Shown: positions 33,712 to 45,950 of the stretch, one piece after another
Position numbering within the stretch: position 1 is the first letter of the stretch
Layout of the letters: each line of letters starts with the position of its first letter
Source: Pyronema omphalodes
Taxonomy: Eukaryota > Ascomycota > Pezizomycetes > Pezizales > Pyronemataceae
Length of the DNA stretch: 64,000 nucleotides
Direction of reading: 5' to 3'
NCBI GenBank assembly: GCA_024516155.1
Contig: JAJJXM010000032.1
Coordinates: forward strand, 434,001-498,000
The notes under the pieces: generated by a model
Seen by the model: only the letters and a program-made list of their open reading frames with translations
Databases searched by the model: none
What the model was told of the DNA's origin: nothing
Position numbers and translations under genes: made by a program

Positions 33712-36700
33712 CCCTCTAGAGTGCGGGTGTTGTCCGCCTCCCAGCAGGGAATTCCTACTATCGTATATTTTGGCGACTTTAGTTGGTAAAAGACGGGCTT
33801 ATAACTCCCGCCTGGGTCGCTTTGTTTTTGTTTTTTATCTTTGATTTATCGCTCGTGTGTTGTATGATCCTTCGTAATTATCCGACTTTCTTTTTGCGCT
33901 TGTCGCAATTCCTAGCAAGTTAGGTTTCGTCGAGTTCGTGAGTTTCTTACGATAGGAAAGCCGAAAGTCGCGATTCTTATTCGGTGGCTGGTTAGCTGGG
34001 GGGGCTGTAGTCGGTGTAGTAGTCGCAGTGGTTCGTAGCAGGTGGTCGAAAAGAAACTACCGACTTGGGGGGGTGAGAGGTTGTCTGTATTGAAGATTTG
34101 AAGCGATCGAATTGAGCGAACGGGGGGGAAGGCGCGATTATGCGATCGAGCGAATGTAGGAGTAAAAGTCGGATAGAATCAGTAACGGTATGGGAGGGAT
34201 TCGTATGGTGTGAGTGTATGAAGCGAGCGTGCAAGCGATCGTGGAATACCGAATTCGAAACCCTTTTTCCTCAAAAAACGATCCTGCTCAACAGCTGTGG
34301 GGTAATGGATGTTAGAGAATTCGATCTTTTTTGTCGCAGGTGATGTGTGTGGTGTGGTGTGTGATGTGGTGTGGTGTGGTGTGGATGGGGTAGGGTGGTG
34401 GTAGGAGCTGGATGGAGAAGTGGTCGGGTATGTAGGAGTCGCAAAGGGTGCAAAAGCGAGCAAAGCAACAGCAAGCAAAGACGGACGTAACGAAAGACCA
34501 AGCAAAGGAAAGTACCAAAGACCAAGAAAGGGAAGTACGAAAGGCTAAGAAAGGGAAGTAAGAAAGGCTAAGAAAGGGAAGTGTACGAAAGCCCAAGCAA
34601 AGGAAAGTACAAGCCAAAGGCTGACAGACAAGGCTCGGACTCAGTAACTTGAAGCTTGCAGGGTTTTTTGAGGGTGTTGAAAAGGGCACCTCGCTCAGCC
34701 CGGGGGCAATGCAATGCAAGGCTGAGGTATCGCGAAGGGGGGGGTGGGAGAGGGGGGAGTGTGGAGCGCAGTATGAGCGTCGAGCGTATATAGATAGATA
34801 GTGTAGAAGTATATAGAGTTGGTTGACAGGAACGGGTGTAGAGAGAGGGGTAGAAGTTAAAGTTGAAGTTGAAGTTCTTCCTCAGTTCTTTCTCTTCTTC
34901 AATCCCACGAATCCACGTACTTTCGATTTTTCCGTTTCGTTTTCAGATATCCGTCTGGTCCTATCCTTATCCCTATCCTTCTTCCTCTTCTTCCTCTCTC
35001 TCAAAAAAAGATTGTTTATTATCGCAATATCTGTTTATCCCGTCGTTCTTCTTCTTCTCCAGAGCAGGTTAGTTATCGCGATGTCTCTGTCTCCGTCGTC
35101 CTGTCTGTCTGTCCGTTCGTTCGTTCTTCGTTCGTTCGTTCGTCTCCTCCTGTCGGTCGGTGCAGTCGTTGGGGAAAGAAGGGAGAGTTACTCTAGCCTC
35201 TAGCCTCTAGATCGGAACTGTTCTTGGCTTAGACTACTATCCTTAGACTAGGCTATGCTATGCAGGCTAGCTCAGTCCCTGGGCGGAAGGTGCAGCAGGG
35301 GTTAGTTTGATGGAATCTGGATGGATGCGCTGAGACTTTTGAGTTGAGCTGGGTGGGCGTGCGAGCGAACGAGTGGACGAGCGAATGGGCGAATGAGCGA
35401 ATGAGCGAATGGGCGAATGGGCGAATGATCGGAATGAAGCAGAGCGTGCGAGGCGTGCAAAGCGTACAGAACGTACAAGCGGACAAGCGTGCAAGCGTGC
35501 AGAGCGAGCGAGGAAAAAAAAAAAGGTGCAAAGGTTAAGGTGCAAAGCGTGCACAGCGTACGTGGGCGTATTCGTAGCTGTCGTCGTATGTAGCAACGGC
35601 GTAGCAACGGCGTAGCGATGTCGTAGCGATGTCCGTAGCAACGGCGTAGCTGCTGCGTAGCTGCTGCGTAGTAAGCAGTCGTGGTAGCAGTAATAAAATA
35701 ATAAAATCAGACAGAACAAGCACAGCACAGCCGTTTCAGTGTTTCAGTATTTCAATATTGCAGTTTCAGTATTTCAGTGTTTCAGATTTTTTTCATAAAA
35801 CCCCGAAAGTCCCGCAAATCCCGAAAATCCGAAATCCGAAATCCGAAATCCGCAAAATGAAACTCCGCAAAAAAACCACAGCAAAACAAAAGAAGTGGCA
35901 GTAAATTCAAAGCAAAGCAAAAGCAAAGCAAAAACAAAAACAAAAAACAAGGCGCAGCAAAAATAAATAAATAAAACCAAAAACCAAAAACCAAAACACC
36001 GGACCAAAAAAAGCGCTGACCGCAGTAAGATCAGGGAGCACGCTTGACAAATCCAGGGTGCCTAGGGAGCCCGGAAAGCCCGGGGAGCCCGGGGAGCCTA
36101 ACCTGGGAGCGCAGCAGGCAGCAACTTCGCAGTTGCGGCTGAGTCTGCTGCAGCTGCAGATGTGGAAGCAGATGTGGATGTGGAAATTCCGACGAATGGA
36201 TATTTATGTCTCGTCTATCATCAGGCATCAGGCAGTAGCAGCATCAACAGAAGCAGCAACATCAGCATCACCAGCATCAGCATCATTACCAGCAGTAGAG
36301 CATTACCATCACCAGCAGCATCACCAGGAGCATCAGCATCATCACCAGCAGCAGCATCAATACAGTTTTTATATATCATGTATCGCTAGGCATCAACACC
36401 AGGCATCATAATCTATATAAAAAACACAGTTTCCACAGCGTTTACAGCATTTACAGTTTTATGCACACCTGCCTACATATATACTCGCATCCATAATATT
36501 TTCACATAAGGTCAAAACCACACCGCCACACCCACCACACCGCGCCGTGGCCGTTCATCTCCCTGGGTAAGCTGGGTAAGGTAAGGTAAGCATTGGTATG
36601 ACAGTGTTTCGTTGATGCATGCGTTGTAGTGCGTTGCGTTGCAGTACGTTTAAGGCAGCAGTATGGTATAATATGGACTGTGAAAGAAAATAGCAAAATA

Positions 36701-36803
36701 GCAAAACAAAACAATGGAGTGATGGGGGAATGAGGTAATGGAGAATGGGGTAATGAAGCACCCCCCCCCCCCCCACCCTGCACTAGAGGCTCCATCGATA
36801 TAA

Positions 36804-36955
36804 TTATCGGTAGTATCGGTAGTATCGGTATAATCGGTATAATCGGTATTATCGGTATAATCGGTATCATTATCGGTATAATCGGTATAATGGCTATCAT
36901 CGCTATCAGTGGCATCGGTGGCATCAGTGATATCGGTGATATCAGTAATATCAAT
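36804..36955 (+). repeat. 9-bp array ATCGGTATA
   Basis: About 16 units of nine bases. The left side is nearly uniform (ATCGGTATA, ATCGGTAGT) and the right side drifts (ATGGCTATC, AGTGATATC). A poly-C run (36761-36774) sits just before it. Confidence 0.9.
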
Positions 36956-37323
36956 AATAGGTATACCGTATAGTATCATATACCGAACCAAATCGTGGTA
37001 TGATATCTACTTATCTACCCAACTCTTCCACCCCTCATCAAACCCCATCAAAACCCCTTCAAAACCCTCATCAAAAACAAAAAGCCCCTCAATCACAGTT
37101 AAAAGTTCATTCAATAACTCACCCAATAACCCACCCAATAAATCAAAATAACGTGCATATTATCTATCTATCTCTCTTATCTCTTATCTAATCTCTAAAC
37201 TCATACATATGATAACTCAGCATCATCAGCATCATCCCTCATCACACATAGCCCTTATACATAGCATTCATACATAGCATTCATACATAGCATTCATACA
37301 TAGCATTCACAGCCTTTATCCAT

Positions 37324-37486
37324 CTCAAATCTCCAATCTCCAATCTCCAATTTCCAATTTCCAATCTCCAATCTCCAATCTCCATCTCCATCCCCATCCC
37401 CATCTCCAATCTCCAATCTCCAATCTCAAATCTCCAATCTCCAATCTCTAATCTCCAATCTTCAATCTTCGATTTCCAATCTCCCA
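37324..37486 (+). repeat. 7-bp array CCAATCT
   Basis: More than 20 copies of a CCAATCT heptamer with scattered variants (CCAATTT, CCATCTC). A 14-base poly-C run follows at 37525-37538. Confidence 0.9.
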
Positions 37487-37639
37487 AAGTAGTTTAGCGC
37501 ATTAACCATCATACATAGCCACCACCCCCCCCCCCCCCTGTATAAAGTAACCTAATTATCATAATCAACCAAAGCTAAAGCTATCAGGTAGCTATGGCGT
37601 GGTACGTAGACAGAGGTTAGAAACCCCTTGCAATGCCTG

Positions 37640-37957
37640 AAATATCTGTAATATCTGTAATATCTGTAATGCCTGAAATATCTGTAATATCTGTAATATC
37701 TGTAATATCTGTAATATCTGTAATATCTGTAATATCTGTAATATCTGTAATATCTGTAATATCTGTAATATCTGTAATATCTGTAATATCTGTAATATCT
37801 GTAATATCTGTAATATCTGAAATATCTGTAATATCTGTAATATCTGTAATATCTGTAATATCTGTAATATCTGTAATATCTGTAATATCTGTAATATCTG
37901 TAATATCTGTAATATCTGTAATATCTGTAATATCTGTAATATCTGTAATATCTGCAA
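37640..37957 (+). repeat. 9-bp array TAATATCTG
   Basis: About 35 copies of TAATATCTG, interrupted by only three or four point variants. Because the unit is nine bases, frames on both strands stay open as simple repetitive peptides. No start context or flanking exon supports translation. Confidence 0.97.
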
Positions 37958-38296
37958 TGTTTCGCAACTAAAGGGGGGATGGGTGGTTGTTCTATGTAAT
38001 ACAGTATGTATCGTGTATCGTGTTCCTCACGCAGATTAATGTGAGTAACAGTAATATGACTAATGCGGGTAATGCGCTTAACATAACTAACATAACTAAC
38101 ATAACTAATATATTATATGACTATGTAATTCCGAGATATACATATAAGGATAAATGATAAAGGGATAAAGGGATAATCCTTTTAATCGCATTGCATATCA
38201 TCATGTTATCATATCTATTTTTTCTTTTTTCTTTATTATTTTTCTTGATTTTTTATTTTTTCATTTTTCATTTTTTTTTCAGAAGCGAGAACCAGG

Positions 38297-39161
38297 CAGA
38301 CCTGCCAGCCGTACAAACCAGTTCAAAACGACGACCAAAACGGACTATACGGACTGTACGGACTGTTGTAATATGAGAACCGTACGGACTGTTGGCCAGT
38401 TCAGTATACTGTCAGTAATATAAACTGGTTAAACTGGTTAAACTAGTTAAACTGCGAAAACCAGTTAACTGAATGCAAGACTTGGCAGACTAGGTGAATT
38501 GTTTAAAACTGCGAAAATTGGTTTGTCTAGAGGAACTGGTTTATGAAGGGGAAATAAATATTATTCAGTGCTTACAGAACAAAATTCTTTACTAATTGGG
38601 TCCCTTGGGTCCCTTGGGTCCCCTGAAATCATAACTGACGACCACGATTGAAGCTATTGAGTCCCGCAATGGCTGCTAGAGTATCTGCCTGTATTCAGTG
38701 GCCTCCAGAGTATCTGCCTGCATTCGGTGGCCTCCAGAGTATCTGCCTGCATTCATTGGCGGTTCTATATAACGATCCACTTGCATTCTAAAAACAGCAG
38801 CTCAGACTCAGCAGTCATCGTGGGAACTGAGAGAAAGTTCACCGCCATTTTGTCAAGGCCAGTAAATCCGGTTACCAGAAGCTGATGAAATGAGGAGGGT
38901 TAAGATACTGGCAGGCTCGGCCACCGATGGGTTCGAAGGAGGTTTGAATACATTATTTATTCCTGCATGCACTGGTTTGTATTTATCGAGTCCGTTTAAT
39001 TAGTGCATTGCAGTTACCTGGTTCTATGGACCCCTCAAAACTGAACCAACTGTAAATCAGGGACACCGAAACTGTGCCAACTCACGGTGAATTGTCGGTT
39101 CAGTTTACTGGGTTTATGATTTTACCTGGTAAATTGGCTATACGGTTGGGAGGGATGTCTG
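38297..39161 (-). mobile_element. hAT-type element relic, copy 1 (865 bp)
   Basis: The left end CAGACCTGCCAGCCGTACAA and the right end, read in reverse complement, CAGACATCCCTCCCAACCG are inverted-repeat ends related to those of copy 2 at 50459-51562, which lies in the opposite orientation. Reverse-complemented, most of its length aligns with copy 2, including the decayed transposase 3' end. There are several AAACTGGTT/AACCAGTTT subterminal motifs near the left end. No 8-bp target duplication is visible (GAACCAGG against TATCTGTA). It is non-autonomous. Confidence 0.75.
38673..38759 (-). repeat. 29-bp triplication inside hAT relic
   Basis: Three consecutive 29-base copies with the core AGAGTATCTGCCTGCATTC. 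Copy 2 of the element has a single copy at the same place, within the former hAT dimerisation-domain code. Twenty-nine is not a multiple of three, so the triplication shifts the frame. Confidence 0.9.
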
Positions 39162-39476
39162 TATCTGTATCTGTATAGCAGTAATCTTGAATTTCAACTT
39201 TTAGGCGGGTAAGATTATTATGGCGTCTTGAATCTTGGGTTTCGGGTTTTGGGTTATTTCGCTTTGCTTTTGAGGTTCCAAGGGTTGGAGATTTGAAGGG
39301 TTTGAAGGATGGGGTTTTTGGGATTCGAGTATGTGATTCGGGTACGTGATCTATATATATGCGACCTATATGTAATCTATGTATATGTAATTCACCATTC
39401 CTTATCCAAGCAATTAATCCGCTCGACTACTCCATATCAAGGTGTAATAACTCTCGTCTATACACTACCGACACTA

Positions 39477-39523
39477 CCCCCCCTCCCCCCCCCCCCTCCC
39501 CCCCCCCCCCCCCCCCCCCCCCC
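39477..39523 (+). repeat. Poly-C tract (7, 12 and 26 C separated by T)
   Basis: Runs of 7, 12 and 26 cytosines separated by single T bases. It is the plus-strand mirror of the poly-G runs elsewhere. Confidence 0.85.
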
Positions 39524-40031
39524 GCTCCCCGAGGCTTCATTTGATGTTGCAGTCCTGGCTTCCTGTATACACTATGTATGTAAATATTGATGAATTGGGA
39601 TTATTACTCATCATACATCTTCCGTGTTAACATGATGATTCGATGATTCGATGACTCAATGACTGCATGACTGCATGGCTTAATTACACAATAATCCAGA
39701 TCACTATCTGGAATCTAGATATATAATCAACAGCTATGCAGAAATCCCAAGCTTCCAACCTTCAATCTTCAACCTTCAATCTCCAATCTTTACCCTTCAA
39801 CCTAGCACAGTCACAAATACTTGTATATAGACTTCATTACGGTCACAAACAGTTGTATATATAGAAATCATTACAAAAGAAGGTTCAATATTTCTAATTG
39901 TATATCCGATTATAGATCCGATTATCTACATAATGTATCGGTATCCTGTGTTGAGTTTTTGCTATGCTTGATATAATTGATAGTGATATGGTTGAAACTT
40001 GATAGAACTGATATGATATAAATCCCCACAG

Positions 40032-40111
40032 CAGGAACAAGAACAGACAGGAACAGCAACAGGAACAGGAACAGGAACAGGAACAGGAACAGGAACAGGA
40101 ACAGGAACAGC
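40032..40111 (+). repeat. 6-bp array GGAACA
   Basis: About 13 copies of CAGGAA/GGAACA with CAGCAA variants at both edges. Confidence 0.9.
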
Positions 40112-40443
40112 AACAGAACGGGACAGAACGAGACAAAAACAGCAGCAGCTGCTAAGATATAAACCGGGGACCCAGAAATTTAAACCGTAGAGTAAAAAAG
40201 ATAGATAAGTCCGCTTAAGTAATAAGTGATAAGTGATATATGTAACATAACCAAGACTAGCAAGAAAAGACTAGAAAGACTAGAAAGACTAGAAAGACTA
40301 GAAAGACTAGTAAGAGGTATGTAGCGTCCTCGTCGCTCAAGGAGTCTAGACTCCATGCGGTGTGGATTATGGGGTTTAGACATACATAAAGATATATATA
40401 GATACAGGCATGCAACTTGTCTCAACCTCAGTATTGATATCAA

Positions 40444-40486
40444 TATCAGTATCAGTATCAGTATCAGTATCAGTATCAGTCTCAGT
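40444..40486 (+). repeat. 6-bp array ATCAGT
   Basis: Seven copies of ATCAGT with TCTCAGT and AATATC variants at the borders. A preceding 10-bp-period stretch of AGACTAGAAA (40264-40310) is similar in character. Confidence 0.9.
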
Positions 40487-40936
40487 CTTAATATCAATAT
40501 CAAAATTAGCTATCTACCTACTGACCCATTTAATCAATTAATCAACCAATTACATAATCCGTTACCTCATAAACTAATAAACTCATATCTATACATATAC
40601 CCTCCTATACCCTCCTATACCCTCCTATTCTCTCCCACCTGCCATATTTTCCATCCCCTTATATCTCGCATCAATTACATAACCATACCACCCTAAAAAG
40701 TTAAACCCTATCACATAACCATGCCACCTAAAAACTCCATCTAAGCCCATTCAAGGTCGACCAAAAACCAGCATTTCGCTTACAGAAATAAAGAACATCA
40801 GATGCGAAAAAAGTCGATCTGCATTTATCAGGAATTTGTGTTTTCAGTTGACCGGTGGGTTTGGGTTTGCTGGGTTTAGTTGTTCACTGTTGTTGAGGTT
40901 GCATTACTTGGATCTGGGGGGACTGTAGGTAGAAGG

Positions 40937-41180
40937 GATGGAAGAGATGGAAGAGATGGAAGAGATGGAAGAGATGGAAGAGATGGAAGAGATAGAATCA
41001 ATAGAAGAGATAGAAGAGATAGAAGAGATAGAAGAGATAGAAGAGATAGAAGAGATAGAAGAGATAGAAGAGATAGAAGAGATAGAAGAGATAGAAGAGA
41101 TAGAAGAGATAGAAGAGATAGAAGAGATAGAAGAGATAGAAGAGATAGAAGAGATAGAAGAGATAGAAGAGATAGAAGAG
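40937..41180 (+). repeat. 9-bp array GATAGAAGA
   Basis: About 27 copies. The first six read GATGGAAGA and, after a GATAGAATCAATAGAAGA variant, the rest read GATAGAAGA, so the array is split into two homogenised blocks. It is purine-only on the plus strand apart from the T, and frames remain open. Confidence 0.97.
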
Positions 41181-42315
41181 CAGAGAAAAGATCAAAAAGC
41201 TATACCATTTTCTTACATTCCGCAATGATTCAATAAAATGAAAGATATCTATATACCTAAGGAACAAACAAATAGAGGTATATATCTTACATCTGGTATC
41301 TTACATCTGAAATTGATGAATCTCAGATCTCATATAAAGTAATTCATCACGGGCTCACTGATTACGGTACCGCTGTATCAATGAAGTATAGATAATTTAA
41401 TCCGATTCACTATGGTTCGAGCATGGGTGTTGTGTATCGTGTTATACATCACCAACAAATCTCAGAAGGCTTATACATCTGTAATATGAATCTACAAAAT
41501 CTTCACGGTTCACCATTCCCCTCAAGCCCATTTTCTTTCTCCTTTTCCTTCTCCCAATCTCCAATCTCCAACATCTAACATCCAACATCCAACATCCTAC
41601 CGACCACACCCACCAGTCACGCCAGTATCCCAGTAGTGCCTTAAAATCCTATCGCATCATCATCAGAAACTTCTTCTCTTCTCTTTCCGGATAACTAATG
41701 ACTCCTTCCTGATTAATGGTTACTAGTAACTAATGAATAAATAACTCAGTATCAATGCACGATACGATTTATAGAGGGACTTGCTACTTCTTACTTCTTT
41801 CTTGCTGCATACCTGCTGACTGTAGTCTGTTACCGCTGGTTCACGGTTTATGGTTTGCTGAGTCGTGAATACCAAATACCGAATACCAAATACCGTATCC
41901 AATCACCCATCAACCCCACCGACAAGCAGTAACCATCACAGTCTCTAATACTCCCAATACCCACTGGCGGTACTCACTACATCTATTAGCCAATCCATCA
42001 ATCCTCAACCCCATACACCAATACACCAATCAATGCACCAATCAATACATACCCCTCAACAAGCACACCGACGACACCGCCAGAATATCCGTCAAAAACG
42101 TGAGTAGGTCCGATAACATTTCGTTAAGGATGCTGGAGAACTTTGGGGAGGGTTTGTTGAGGGGATGGGGTGGTGGTTTTCGGAGGGTGATTAGGAGGAT
42201 GGTTGGCATTGTAGTGGATAGGGGGATAAGGTGGTGGAAGAGGATGATGAGGAGAATGGGGAGGATGGGGTGGAAGAGGATGATGAGGGGATGGAAGATG
42301 GATAATAGGATTTGC

Positions 42316-42357
42316 ACTACTACTACTACTACTACTACTACTACCACTACTACCACC
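42316..42357 (+). repeat. CTA trinucleotide repeat
   Basis: About 11 CTA/CCA triplets inside a G-rich to A-rich transition. The long frame across it is an artefact of this and the neighbouring CATAC array. Confidence 0.85.
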
Positions 42358-42475
42358 AGCAGCATCAGCATCAACATACGAATCGGAAGTAAACGAGAGC
42401 CAGCAGCTGCAGTGGAGAATCGAGATAAGCATACACATGTCATACCGACAACTCAGGAGTCGGGCATAGAACCAC

Positions 42476-42639
42476 CATACCATACCATACCATACCATAC
42501 CATACCATACCATACCATACCATACCATACCATACCATACCATACCATACCATACCATACCATACCATACCATACCATACCATACCATACCATACCATAC
42601 CATACCATACCATACCATACCATACCATACCATACCATA
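42476..42639 (+). repeat. 5-bp array CATAC
   Basis: About 33 perfect copies of CATAC with no internal variant, suggesting recent expansion. Confidence 0.97.
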
Positions 42640-42722
42640 GAACTACCATACCATCTTTCGTAGCATTTGGAAACTACATACATAGCTGATAAAAATGACG
42701 ACCAGAGTATTAAAGCTATCCA

Positions 42723-42774
42723 GATGATAATGATGATAATGATGATAATGATGATAATGATGATAATGATGATA
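42723..42774 (+). repeat. 9-bp array GATGATAAT
   Basis: Nearly six perfect nine-base units. Confidence 0.92.
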
Positions 42775-43564
42775 TATAACAATGACAGCAACACAACAAA
42801 AATTTCTTCTCTACAGTAGCAGTATCCTCTACCGGGCCATCGACCCGCGCTGTCCATAAAAAGTTAAACCAACTTCCAAGAAATCATCCATTCAAGAAAC
42901 TGCTGCTGTGATTTACCTGAAATGGATAGATTATGACTAGACAATATTAAATAGATAGATATAAAAATAGCCAACATATCCAATGTCTTGAATATTTAGA
43001 TCTATTATTTATGGATCAGTGATATGATAGTATACTGTATCTGATACTAAAAACACTTCTACCCTAAAACACTTCTACCCTAAAACACTTCTACCCTAAA
43101 ACACTTCTACCCTATAATAACTATACACTCATACCCCTACCCCTACCCCTACCCTACAATCCTTCTAGTTCTTGAAGTATCTACATAGTTCTAAAATTCC
43201 TGGACTGGACTTCTTTTGTTTTCATAAAAGTTAAGTCTGGGCTAACAGACTTATTCTGAGTGACTGGTGACTGATATGCTCTTACTGGCATTTTTGAGGA
43301 CTTGGGACTGCATGATTGACTGAGTGACTGACTAACTGACTGCGTACCAAAACCAAAACCAAAAAAAAACAACCAAAACCGAAACCCATATACTTTTCCC
43401 CCATAGTTTCATTTTTTTGTTTTTTTTTTTTTTTTGATTAAACTAATAATTTATTTATTCATTTTTATCTTTAATTTCATTTTTATATTTATCTTTATCT
43501 ATTTATCTTTATCTTTAATTTAAACATATTACTCATTTTTTGTTTCTTTTTTATATATATTACC

Positions 43565-43711
43565 AGCAACTAGTAACCAGTAACCAGCAACTAGTAACCA
43601 GCAACCAACAACCAACAACCAGCAACTAGTAACCAGTAACCAGCAACCAACAACCAACAACCAGCAACCAGCAACCAACAACCAGCAACCAACAACCAGC
43701 AACCAGCAAGC
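43565..43711 (+). repeat. 7-bp array AACCAGC
   Basis: About 20 heptamers alternating AACCAGC, AACCAAC, AACTAGT and AACCAGT. A four-copy 16-bp repeat (AAAACACTTCTACCCT) lies about 450 bases upstream. Confidence 0.9.
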
Positions 43712-43844
43712 AGCAAAAAAATCGTACACCAGTAATGTTTTTTTTTTGTGTTTTTTTTGTTTTTTTTTCTGTTTTTTTGTAATAAAACTCGAGTTGATAG
43801 AAAAAATATTCCTAGTATTACGGCCTGTTGATGTGGTTTAAAAA

Positions 43845-44045
43845 AGTGAACGGGTGAACGGGTGAACGGGTGAACAGGCGGACAGGAGAATAGGCGGACA
43901 GGGGAATAGGTGGACAGGTGAACAGGCGGACAGGAGAATAAGTGACCAGGTGGACAGGAGAATAGGTGGACAGGAGAATAGGTTAATAGGAGGACAGGAG
44001 GATAAGTAAACAGGCGGACAGGAGAATAGATGGACCAGTGAATAA
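43845..44045 (+). repeat. Degenerate GGACAGG/GAATAGG array
   Basis: Imperfect repeats built of GTGAACGG, GGACAGGAGAATAGG and variants, with irregular period. Frames on the minus strand across it are simple-repeat translations. Confidence 0.8.
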
Positions 44046-44344
44046 GGCAGTAAGTAAACAAGCAATCCACAGGCCTTTAAATAAAAAAATGGGAACAGAA
44101 ACCCAAAACCAAAAAAAAGAACAGATATTTGTAATTAAGCGTCTCACTCGCACCATAAACTTTTGCCCAAGCTTCTCATACCGCCTCCGCCTCCGCTCCG
44201 CCCTCCCCGCCCCCCTCCGCTCCGCCTTTCCACCACCTCACCACCTCACCTACGCCCCTCTCCCCTCCAATCCGCCCAGTAAATCTAAGCATTACAAAAA
44301 CCAGCCCAATCCCATCTCCATTACTCATTTACTCATATACACCA

Positions 44345-45950
44345 TTACTCATTAGCGGTATTCGACTTTCTTCTCTTTCGTCCTCTCTTCTTCTCCTCAA
44401 CCACAGGAGTAGCCGGAGCCTCCGTCTCCCCAGTTTTCTTCGCCCTAGATCTCTTCCTAGTAGATTTTTCCAAGGACTGTAGTTCCTCCTGGGGAGGTTG
44501 AATAGGTTTCGAGGGGGTGCTACGGGACTTTCTGTTTCTTGGGGTAGATTTTGGTTTCTCTGGTTCGACGGGAAGAGGGGATAAGGAGCTATCTGTAGCG
44601 GCTTGTTTAGCAGCAGTGGTGGTGTGTTCCTCCTCCTCTTCCTCCTCGTCGTCTTCTTCGGCTTGAGGCTCGGGGGTGTCTTCCGCCATGGCATCGGGAT
44701 GGGTTGGTTTTCCTTGAGTAGCGGGTGATGCATCGGCATCGGCCTCGGCTTCCCCGTCATCCTGATCCTCCTCTTCTTCGTCGTCTTCGGTCTCGTCGGC
44801 GGAGATCGGCTTGTTGTGGTTTACGGCGGTGAAACCACCGGCGGAGGGGGCAGAGGGGGTTGCAACATCTTCGGTTGTTGCTTGGGTTGCCGCTTTGGAG
44901 GATTGATAGGCTTCGTTAATTTTCTTCCATTCCGCCAGTTTAACCTGGTAAAGAGAAGACCAGGCCTATGTAACGAGATTAGCAAAACATATCTACATGC
45001 AGGGTGAATTACGTCATAGCCGCCTAACTGACCTGTTTCTCCTCCGCCGGCAACATTTCCCATCTCGCCTTCAACTCGGCTTGAATATCCTTAAACTCTG
45101 CCTCAGCTCCAAGATCCCCCTTAACCGTAGCTCTTCCCTCAGAGCAAAACAAAAAGAATGGTGTAGCAGGTTTCTTGGGTGCGTTGGGATCCTTGGCTTT
45201 TACTACTCGCTTGCGACGTTTTTTGCCGTCTTCCGCCTCGAAGCTGTGAGGAGGTGGTGCGGACATCGCACGTACGTAGGATGCGAAGTGGTCGTTGGCA
45301 CCAGTGCTGGTGTTGCCGCCCCCCATGCCGTTGATTACGAAGTTGAAGTAGGCGAGACCGGTACGGCTGGCTTCGTCGGCGGCGTTGCGGAGCATGGCCA
45401 TGCTGGTTACGAACTGGGTTTGTTAGAAGGGAGTTCATTTGGTGGGGTTTGGTGGGGTGGGGTATTGGTATCGCGGGGTGGGGTGAAGTGAAGTGAAGCA
45501 AAGTGAAGTGAGGTGAGGTGAGGTGAGGTGAAGGGAAGTGCAAGATTGAGATTGAGATTAAGATTGAGGCATTGGGTTGGGTTGGGTTGCAATGGGAACA
45601 GGTTATCAGTATAGTAGACAGATGATATCATAGTTCATAACCGTGATTCTCAATGACTCTAACCATCATCTAGAATGACTGCGGGTATGATACAGTAATG
45701 GAAGAGACATATGGAAGACCAATTGCATCGGTTACGCTTCAATGGCGCGTGTCGGTCGCGGTGCGTTATGCTGTATGTGCTCGGTGTATGGCAGACGCGA
45801 TGCGATGAGGTGGGAAAAAAAAAAAAAAAAAAAAAAGAAGCGAGAAATTTTAAAACAACTTACTGCATCACGTTCGCGGCACATGGCTTCTCTGTCGGCA
45901 GCTGATGGAGCTGGGGCGATGGGAACGACGTCTTTTCTGCGTGGAGGCAT
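44345..45950 (-). CDS. HMG-box chromatin protein (Hmo1-like)
   Basis: Three exons (45950-45864, 45413-45033, 44965-44345) encode 362 residues; introns are 450 and 67 nt (GTAAGT/CCCAG and GTCAGT/CATAG). Residues 1-60 form an Ala-rich helical region. A basic stretch KKRRKRVVKAK (about 93-103) precedes a single clear HMG box, about 103-180, starting KDPNAPKKPATPFFLFCSE and crossing the second splice into AWSSLYQVKLAEWKKINEAY. HMG boxes bend DNA in the minor groove. Then follow acidic runs (DETEDDEEEEDQDD, EEDDEEEEEEE) and a basic Ser/Pro-rich tail ending KKRGRKRRKS. This layout resembles fungal Hmo1-type proteins that act on rRNA and ribosomal-protein gene chromatin; orthology is inferred. The first intron is long for this locus and carries repeats and a long A-run. 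Confidence 0.87.
45484..45538 (+). repeat. GAAGT/GAGGT pentamer repeats in HMG gene intron 1
   Basis: About ten pentamers (GAAGT, GAGGT) lie in the first intron of the HMG-box gene, which also holds a run of about 22 A near 45813-45835. Confidence 0.8.

Larger units (their letters stand above)
33712..38296. other. Low-complexity intergenic DNA
   Basis: No confident gene. It contains imperfect ~23-bp repeats of GAAAG/CAAAGGAAAGTAC type (34470-34620), a pyrimidine-rich tract (34880-35070), GCGAATGG repeats (35360-35430), CAG/CAC/CAT-rich triplets (36230-36370) that translate to Gln/His runs, and the arrays at 36.8, 37.3 and 37.6 kb. Long frames here follow the repeat periods and are not evidence of coding. 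Confidence 0.6.

Noticed and set aside
36058..36411. Gln/His-rich possible transcription-factor fragment
   Set aside because: Only CAG/CAC/CAT triplet repeats, with no domain and no exon structure.
37640..37957. CRISPR array
   Set aside because: A simple 9-bp satellite without spacers, in a eukaryotic genome.
37617..37971. Long open frames on both strands (repeated ITD, LQI, VIS peptides)
   Set aside because: They are translations of the TAATATCTG array; a 9-bp unit without stops keeps frames open. No exon structure or start context.
40880..41267. Acidic (EEI) and basic (RRD) repetitive frames
   Set aside because: Products of the GATAGAAGA array.
42100..42857. Frames of 134-187 codons over the CATAC array
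   Set aside because: Low-complexity translation spanning CTA and CATAC repeats; no domain.
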